A DNA stretch of 10,085 bases from positions 1 to 10,085 of the forward strand of contig JAEUUM010000024.1 of the NCBI GenBank assembly GCA_016787375.1, given 5' to 3'. The notes under the pieces were generated by a model. The model did no database searches, had not been told where the DNA came from, and worked only from the letters and a program-made list of their open reading frames with translations. A program made the translations under genes and the position numbers. This document shows positions 6,599-10,085 of the stretch, in pieces (positions within the stretch are counted from its first letter, which is position 1; each line of letters begins with the position of its first letter). The stretch is from Saprospiraceae bacterium. Lineage in GTDB: Bacteria > Bacteroidota > Bacteroidia > Chitinophagales > Saprospiraceae.

Positions 6599-6630
6599 CA
6601 AAGATAGAATTAATTTTAATAGGATACAAA
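6599..6630 (-). promoter_or_regulatory. Bacteroidota-type -33/-7 promoter of the DUF177-rpmF operon
   Basis: On the minus strand, TTTG (6630-6627) is followed after exactly 20 nt by TATCTTTG (6606-6599), a complete match to the primary sigma consensus TTTG and TAnnTTTG of Bacteroidota. The -7 box lies 24 nt before the ATG at 6574, so transcription should begin near 6592. It is the best promoter in the window and suits a ribosomal-protein operon. Confidence 0.75.
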
Positions 6631-6685
6631 AGTTACAGCTGCTTTTTTTCGGAAAAATGCTTTTGTGGAAGTAGTTTAAAACGAA

Positions 6686-6701
6686 CTCAAGTTTGATTGA
6701 G
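6686..6701 (-). terminator. Weak hairpin just after the porin gene
   Basis: CTCAA (6686-6690) and TTGAG (6697-6701) form a 5-bp stem with a 6-nt loop, starting 6 nt past the porin stop. On the minus strand it is followed by a short TTTT a few bases later. Stem and T-run are both short, so this is only a candidate. Confidence 0.22.
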
Positions 6702-6707
6702 ATAATT

Positions 6708-7844
6708 TCAAAAAGCAAAATCAAGATCCAATCTAATTCGATAGCTCTTTTCATTAACCGTGCCGGTTTTGACAATTTGCTCAGTATGAAAAAATCTAAC
6801 TTTCGTCGACAAATTTTCTGCAATCATATACCCTACCATCGCCTCATATCCTCTAAAGTTGGTTAACCTTCCGGCAGGTGAGTTTTGATCAGAATAACTC
6901 CACCTTGCCCAATCATTTTGCGCCAAATAATCTACTGCAGCATACTTTTCAAGCGATACATAGTAAATCTTGAATGCCCAATCTCCTTTTAACTTTGATT
7001 CACCAAAAATGATACCACCAACAAATCCTGTCTTTTCATTTTTAAAATCATCCGAAACAAAATCATATTTTGTAAGTGATGTCATATTTTGATAGTAATC
7101 AAATTCAAGGTGAATTGATGGTTGGGTAAACAAAGTAATTTTTGCTCCGACATGAGTTATTAAGTAGTTAAGCTGATTGGTCAGGTTGCTTTCAGGAATG
7201 GAAGGAAGTTTGTGAAAATAATATAACCCCGGAAAAAATGAAAACTTGCTATTAAAAAACCTGGAAACCAATTGAACCCCATCAATAGATTGTTCATCAA
7301 ACAAGGTCCCAGAAGAGCTGTATATAAAGTGTGCAGCATGCAAGTTCAAATCATTTAAAACTCCATTCTTCAGTTGCCACCTGGAACTAAGAAATATACC
7401 ACTTGGAAAAACATTATCACTCCAAAACAATTCATTCTGCCTTTCAAATGGAAACGAATTCTTTCCGATCCAGCCGGAAATATGTTTGGTGTTAAAGCCT
7501 GCATAAAGTTTTTCTAATCCAATTGGCAGGTTACCAAATTCCAGGCCTTTGTCTCCAAAAGTTATTTGAGGATCCTGAGGGTTTTGAGTATATCCTGTTC
7601 TGATTCCGGCTCCAAAATAAAGATTGTTCTTGAGCGTATATTCCATGCCACTTCTAAACCTAAATCGCAATCTTGTTTTGTCTTCAAGTGGAAAACCAAA
7701 TTGATCTGTTGTAGCCCAATCTTGTTCAACCCTAAACCTAAAATCTCCATTAAATATTAATTTATTTTTTAGGCTATCCGTTTGCCCGGACATTTTTACT
7801 TGATAAACAAAAAGAAATATTGTTAACTGCAGCAATCTTTTCAC
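6708..7844 (-). CDS. Putative outer-membrane porin (Porin_5-like beta-barrel)
   Basis: This 378-residue protein starts with a signal-peptide-like segment (KRLLQLTIFLFVYQVKMSG, probable cleavage near residues 18-20). The mature part begins with NGDFRFRVEQDW and RLRFRFRSGMEY, amphipathic strands typical of the putative porin family of Bacteroidota. Alternating hydrophobic/polar strands, many aromatic residues and a last strand ending LDLDFAF with a terminal Phe are the usual marks of an outer-membrane barrel assembled by the BAM complex. The start is GTG at 7844: an in-frame TAA lies only 9 nt upstream, and the next ATG (7793) would remove most of the signal peptide. It stands alone, with its own upstream region holding a 9-bp inverted repeat. 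The solute it passes, if any, cannot be told; an alginate-export-type barrel is the main alternative. Confidence 0.78.
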   Translation of the reverse strand: MKRLLQLTIFLFVYQVKMSGQTDSLKNKLIFNGDFRFRVEQDWATTDQFGFPLEDKTRLRFRFRSGMEYTLKNNLYFGAGIRTGYTQNPQDPQITFGDKGLEFGNLPIGLEKLYAGFNTKHISGWIGKNSFPFERQNELFWSDNVFPSGIFLSSRWQLKNGVLNDLNLHAAHFIYSSSGTLFDEQSIDGVQLVSRFFNSKFSFFPGLYYFHKLPSIPESNLTNQLNYLITHVGAKITLFTQPSIHLEFDYYQNMTSLTKYDFVSDDFKNEKTGFVGGIIFGESKLKGDWAFKIYYVSLEKYAAVDYLAQNDWARWSYSDQNSPAGRLTNFRGYEAMVGYMIAENLSTKVRFFHTEQIVKTGTVNEKSYRIRLDLDFAF

Positions 7845-7867
7845 AGTTGCAAATTAATGCTATTTTT

Positions 7868-7893
7868 TAATTCTTAGAAAAATTTAAGAATTA
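7868..7893. repeat. 9-bp perfect inverted repeat upstream of the porin gene
   Basis: TAATTCTTA (7868-7876) and TAAGAATTA (7885-7893) are exact reverse complements separated by 8 nt. The element ends 23 nt before the GTG start, so it lies in the porin leader or promoter. It could be an operator or an mRNA hairpin. AT-richness raises the chance of coincidence. Confidence 0.45.
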
Positions 7894-8015
7894 TTATTTG
7901 AAAGTGTTTCTTGATTTTTTTGGGGGAAGATGACAAAGTTTTCAAAACTAGAATACGAATGAAATCGCATTATTCATTCCAGAACTTCATTTCAATGAAA
8001 AATGACTTTGCCTTT

Positions 8016-9227
8016 TCATGAAACATCAGGGTGTAATTTCTTAAGCATTAAAAAACCAAATCCAACCAATAAACTAAGACTTGCAATAATTACAAACATC
8101 AAAATAAAACCCAACGCGTCTGCTAAGCGCAATCCAAGCATTGGAGCAATGATATGTGCGCCACCGTAAGCAATAGCATAGAGCGCCATATATTGACCTT
8201 GTCTGCCGGGTGAAGCTCTCGAAATGGCGAAATTACTCATGAAAGGCATAGCAAAAACTTCAGACAAAGTTATCATAGTCATAAAAATCAATGGCCATAT
8301 CAAATTTCCTGTGTTTGGCAAAATAAACAAAAAACTTAAAACCATTAAAAAGGAACCAACAGCAATATGAGCAATAACTTTTCCTCCTTTTTCAAAGTAA
8401 TGAACCATTGGCATTTCAATAACAACAATTAATGCACCATTATAGGCCAACAATAACCCAATTGTGTCTTCTGAAAGATGCAATCCTTTGGAAAAATATA
8501 ATGGAATACTTGTGAACAATTGAAAAAAACAAATTGCAAAAAAACCAACAAGAGCAATGAAGGTCATGTACAATTTATCTTTATAAGCAGATAGACCATC
8601 TAATGGGGTTGTGAGTTTTTTTTGTTCATCCGATTCTGATTTTCTCTTTGGCAAATAAACTAAAATCAAAACAGCAGCCCCTATTGAAGTTAACGAATCA
8701 ATCAGGAACAAATAGCCATATCCGGCATAAAGTGCTACAAAACCTCCAACTGCAGGACCTATTGTAAAACCGAGGTTTATCGCCATTCTCATTAATGAGA
8801 ATGATCTGGTTTTGTTGCTGTCATCTGAAAATTTGCCAATTGCTACTGAATTGGCCGGTCGAAATGTATCTGCAAATAAACTATACAAAAATACAATGCA
8901 AATTATGCCATAATAGGTTTTCACGAAAATCAACCCCAATAAAACCAACCCACTGATAACGAGTGAATAAACCATTATTTTATAGTAATCAAAACGATCT
9001 GTCAACCACCCCCCGACATAACTGCCAACAATGCTACCTGCACCATAAAATCCCAGCACCACTCCGGCCTGGGAGAGTGAGAAGTGCAGTTCTTTTGTAA
9101 GATATAGCGACAAGAATAAAAGCACCATGGATCCTGCCCTATTGACAAGCATTACAAATGACAATAACCAAATGTACCTGTCAAGACCGGAAAATGAGCT
9201 TTTGTATATTTCTAATAATTTCTTCAT
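8016..9227 (-). CDS. Major facilitator superfamily transporter, probable efflux (DHA1-like)
   Basis: This 403-residue protein has about twelve hydrophobic helices in two halves split by a charged loop near residues 194-205 (KRKSESDEQKK). The loop after helix 2 has GGWLTDRFDYYK (72-83), a variant of MFS motif A in which the aspartate and following arginine are kept. Helix 5 has NLGFTIGPAVGG (151-162), close to motif C, the GP-containing signature of drug:proton antiporters. An early arginine (Arg30, in NRAGSM) and DTFRPANS (120-127) recall the MdtH-like group. Proton-driven export across the inner membrane is the likely role, with unknown substrate. Length and both ends are normal for the family. 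The ATG at 9227 faces the GT39 gene across a 201-nt gap with an inverted repeat over a candidate -7 box. It is separated from the porin by 171 nt and is probably its own unit. Confidence 0.9.
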   Translation of the reverse strand: MKKLLEIYKSSFSGLDRYIWLLSFVMLVNRAGSMVLLFLSLYLTKELHFSLSQAGVVLGFYGAGSIVGSYVGGWLTDRFDYYKIMVYSLVISGLVLLGLIFVKTYYGIICIVFLYSLFADTFRPANSVAIGKFSDDSNKTRSFSLMRMAINLGFTIGPAVGGFVALYAGYGYLFLIDSLTSIGAAVLILVYLPKRKSESDEQKKLTTPLDGLSAYKDKLYMTFIALVGFFAICFFQLFTSIPLYFSKGLHLSEDTIGLLLAYNGALIVVIEMPMVHYFEKGGKVIAHIAVGSFLMVLSFLFILPNTGNLIWPLIFMTMITLSEVFAMPFMSNFAISRASPGRQGQYMALYAIAYGGAHIIAPMLGLRLADALGFILMFVIIASLSLLVGFGFLMLKKLHPDVS

Positions 9228-9264
9228 CAGTAAATGTCAAAATTACCACAATTTTGTTCGTACC

Positions 9265-9294
9265 ATTGTAAAAATATAATTACAAATTTACAAT
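9265..9294. promoter_or_regulatory. Inverted repeat overlapping a candidate -7 box of the MFS gene
   Basis: ATTGTAAA (9265-9272) and TTTACAAT (9287-9294) are perfect reverse complements, 14 nt apart. A further TTACAA (9280-9285) lies inside. The minus-strand sequence TAAATTTG (9290-9283) fits the -7 consensus TAnnTTTG and overlaps the right arm. This layout suits a repressor site for the MFS gene, although no regulator gene is in the window and the -33 element is poor. Confidence 0.4.
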
Positions 9295-9384
9295 CACTTA
9301 GATTTTTGTTATTAAACTTACTAAATTCTAAATTGTACTTTTTACTTTGATGATATTAAGTCAAAAGAATATTGAATCATCAAT

Positions 9385-9392
9385 TATATTTG
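9385..9392 (+). promoter_or_regulatory. Possible -7 element for the GT39-like gene
   Basis: TATATTTG matches the TAnnTTTG consensus and lies 36 nt before the proposed TTG start at 9429. No TTTG is found at the usual -33 distance, so support is partial. Confidence 0.35.
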
Positions 9393-9409
9393 CAATTCAT
9401 TATTTAACA

Positions 9410-9419
9410 CGTTTAAACG
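9410..9419. repeat. 10-bp perfect palindrome in the GT39 leader
   Basis: CGTTTAAACG is self-complementary and ends 9 nt before the proposed TTG start codon at 9429. Its place in the likely ribosome-binding region could influence translation or mark a protein site, but it may be chance. Confidence 0.3.
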
Positions 9420-9428
9420 CATCATACT

Positions 9429-10085
9429 TTGAGTCAACATAAAAAACCAACCCCCGCTATCTCGCAAAAGCCAAAAGCTAAAACTCAAAACATTGGCCCA
9501 TCTTTTTTATCAAAATTCCAACAAAAAATTGACCTAACATCAAGTCAGGACCCAATTCTAAAGAAGATATTTTGGGGTTTATCAATATTTTGCTTGGTTA
9601 TTACCATCATTTTGTCGCAAAAATCAGGCATCAACGCAGATGACCGTATGCAAAATGAATACGAGCAGAATATTATGAAGTATTATGCAACCATGGGAAG
9701 CGACACCGGTGCACTCAATCTACCCAAAACCAAAATGCACTACTATGGCGGTGTTTTTGAAGTTTTAAGTGGACTAACAAATAAAATTCTTGGACAAGAT
9801 TCGCCTGATCAATTGGGTTATCACAAAATCAGGCATGCATGGTCAGCAATATTTGGAACCGGAGCCATGGTATTTACAGGCTTACTGGCAAGTTCTATTG
9901 GTGGTTGGTTAACAGGTATTCTTGCTTTGATTTTCATTTTTCTAACACCCAGCTTTTTGGGTCACAGTATGATGAACCCCAAAGATATTCCTTTTGCAAT
10001 GGGCTATATTATGAGTATCTATTATACCTACTTGCTACTAACCCAGCTTCCTGATCTAAAACGAAAAACACTTATGCTGCTGGGT
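9429..10085 (+). CDS. GT39/PMT-like membrane glycosyltransferase, N-terminal part (cut by right edge)
   Basis: The frame is open to the window end, giving 219 residues from a TTG at 9429. A polar, lysine-rich N-terminus of about 45 residues is followed by membrane helix 1 (IFWGLSIFCLVITIILS, residues 47-63). The first outer loop carries INADDRMQNEYE; the acidic pair Asp71-Asp72 sits where GT-C enzymes hold their catalytic acid. Two more helices follow, then LGHSMMNPKDIPFAMGY (178-194), a stretch I associate with GT39-like proteins of Bacteroidota. Such enzymes transfer sugars from polyprenyl-phosphate donors on the periplasmic side. No ATG occurs in frame before 9648, which would remove helix 1 and the Asp pair. 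The in-frame stop upstream is at 9414, so TTG at 9429 is the only usual start codon between them. The rest of the protein is outside the window. Confidence 0.8.
   Translation, partial: MSQHKKPTPAISQKPKAKTQNIGPSFLSKFQQKIDLTSSQDPILKKIFWGLSIFCLVITIILSQKSGINADDRMQNEYEQNIMKYYATMGSDTGALNLPKTKMHYYGGVFEVLSGLTNKILGQDSPDQLGYHKIRHAWSAIFGTGAMVFTGLLASSIGGWLTGILALIFIFLTPSFLGHSMMNPKDIPFAMGYIMSIYYTYLLLTQLPDLKRKTLMLLG

Noticed and set aside
9839..10054. 71-codon plus-strand frame near the right end
   Set aside because: It is in a different frame from the GT39-like protein, which is continuous and has membrane helices and family motifs.

Overview
The window most likely comes from a member of the Bacteroidota. 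The base composition is AT-rich, Shine-Dalgarno motifs are weak or absent, and one promoter matches the Bacteroidota -33/-7 pattern closely (TTTG, 20 nt, TATCTTTG, upstream of the DUF177-rpmF pair). The gene families fit as well: a Bacteroidota-type YfhO membrane protein, a 64-residue L32, a Porin_5-like barrel and a GT39-like enzyme. No tRNA, rRNA, insertion sequence, CRISPR array or prophage gene was seen. The region reads as ordinary chromosome rich in envelope genes.

Layout. Positions 1-1473 (minus) hold the N-terminal 491 residues of a YfhO-family polytopic protein that runs off the left edge. Divergent from it are a family 2 glycosyltransferase (1595-2374) and the fluoride channel crcB (2380-2757), 5 nt apart. 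A second plus-strand pair follows: an LpxH-like metallophosphoesterase (2914-3753) and a MurG/GT-B-like glycosyltransferase (3758-4765), 4 nt apart. Next come an unannotated-looking 37-residue single-helix membrane protein (4982-5095) and a protein of 196 residues with SLOG/DprA-like motifs (5107-5697), 11 nt apart. This group converges on the minus-strand operon DUF177 (6574-6041) to rpmF (6026-5832). Further right on the minus strand are an outer-membrane porin (7844-6708, GTG start) and an MFS exporter-like protein (9227-8016). The right end is the start of a plus-strand GT39-like glycosyltransferase (9429 to the edge) that seems to begin with TTG.

How the genes fit together. The two GT-C-like membrane proteins at the edges, the GT2 enzyme and the phosphoesterase/GT-B pair suggest surface glycan or glycolipid metabolism, but no single pathway can be read from the window. 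The DUF177-rpmF pair is the widely conserved ribosome-linked operon, here without plsX and fabH after rpmF. The least explained parts are the small membrane protein plus SLOG-like gene, and the phosphoesterase/GT-B pair. Several short inverted repeats lie in the promoter regions of the porin, the MFS gene, the GT39 gene and the phosphoesterase, and could be regulatory. All gaps between genes are shorter than 300 bases.
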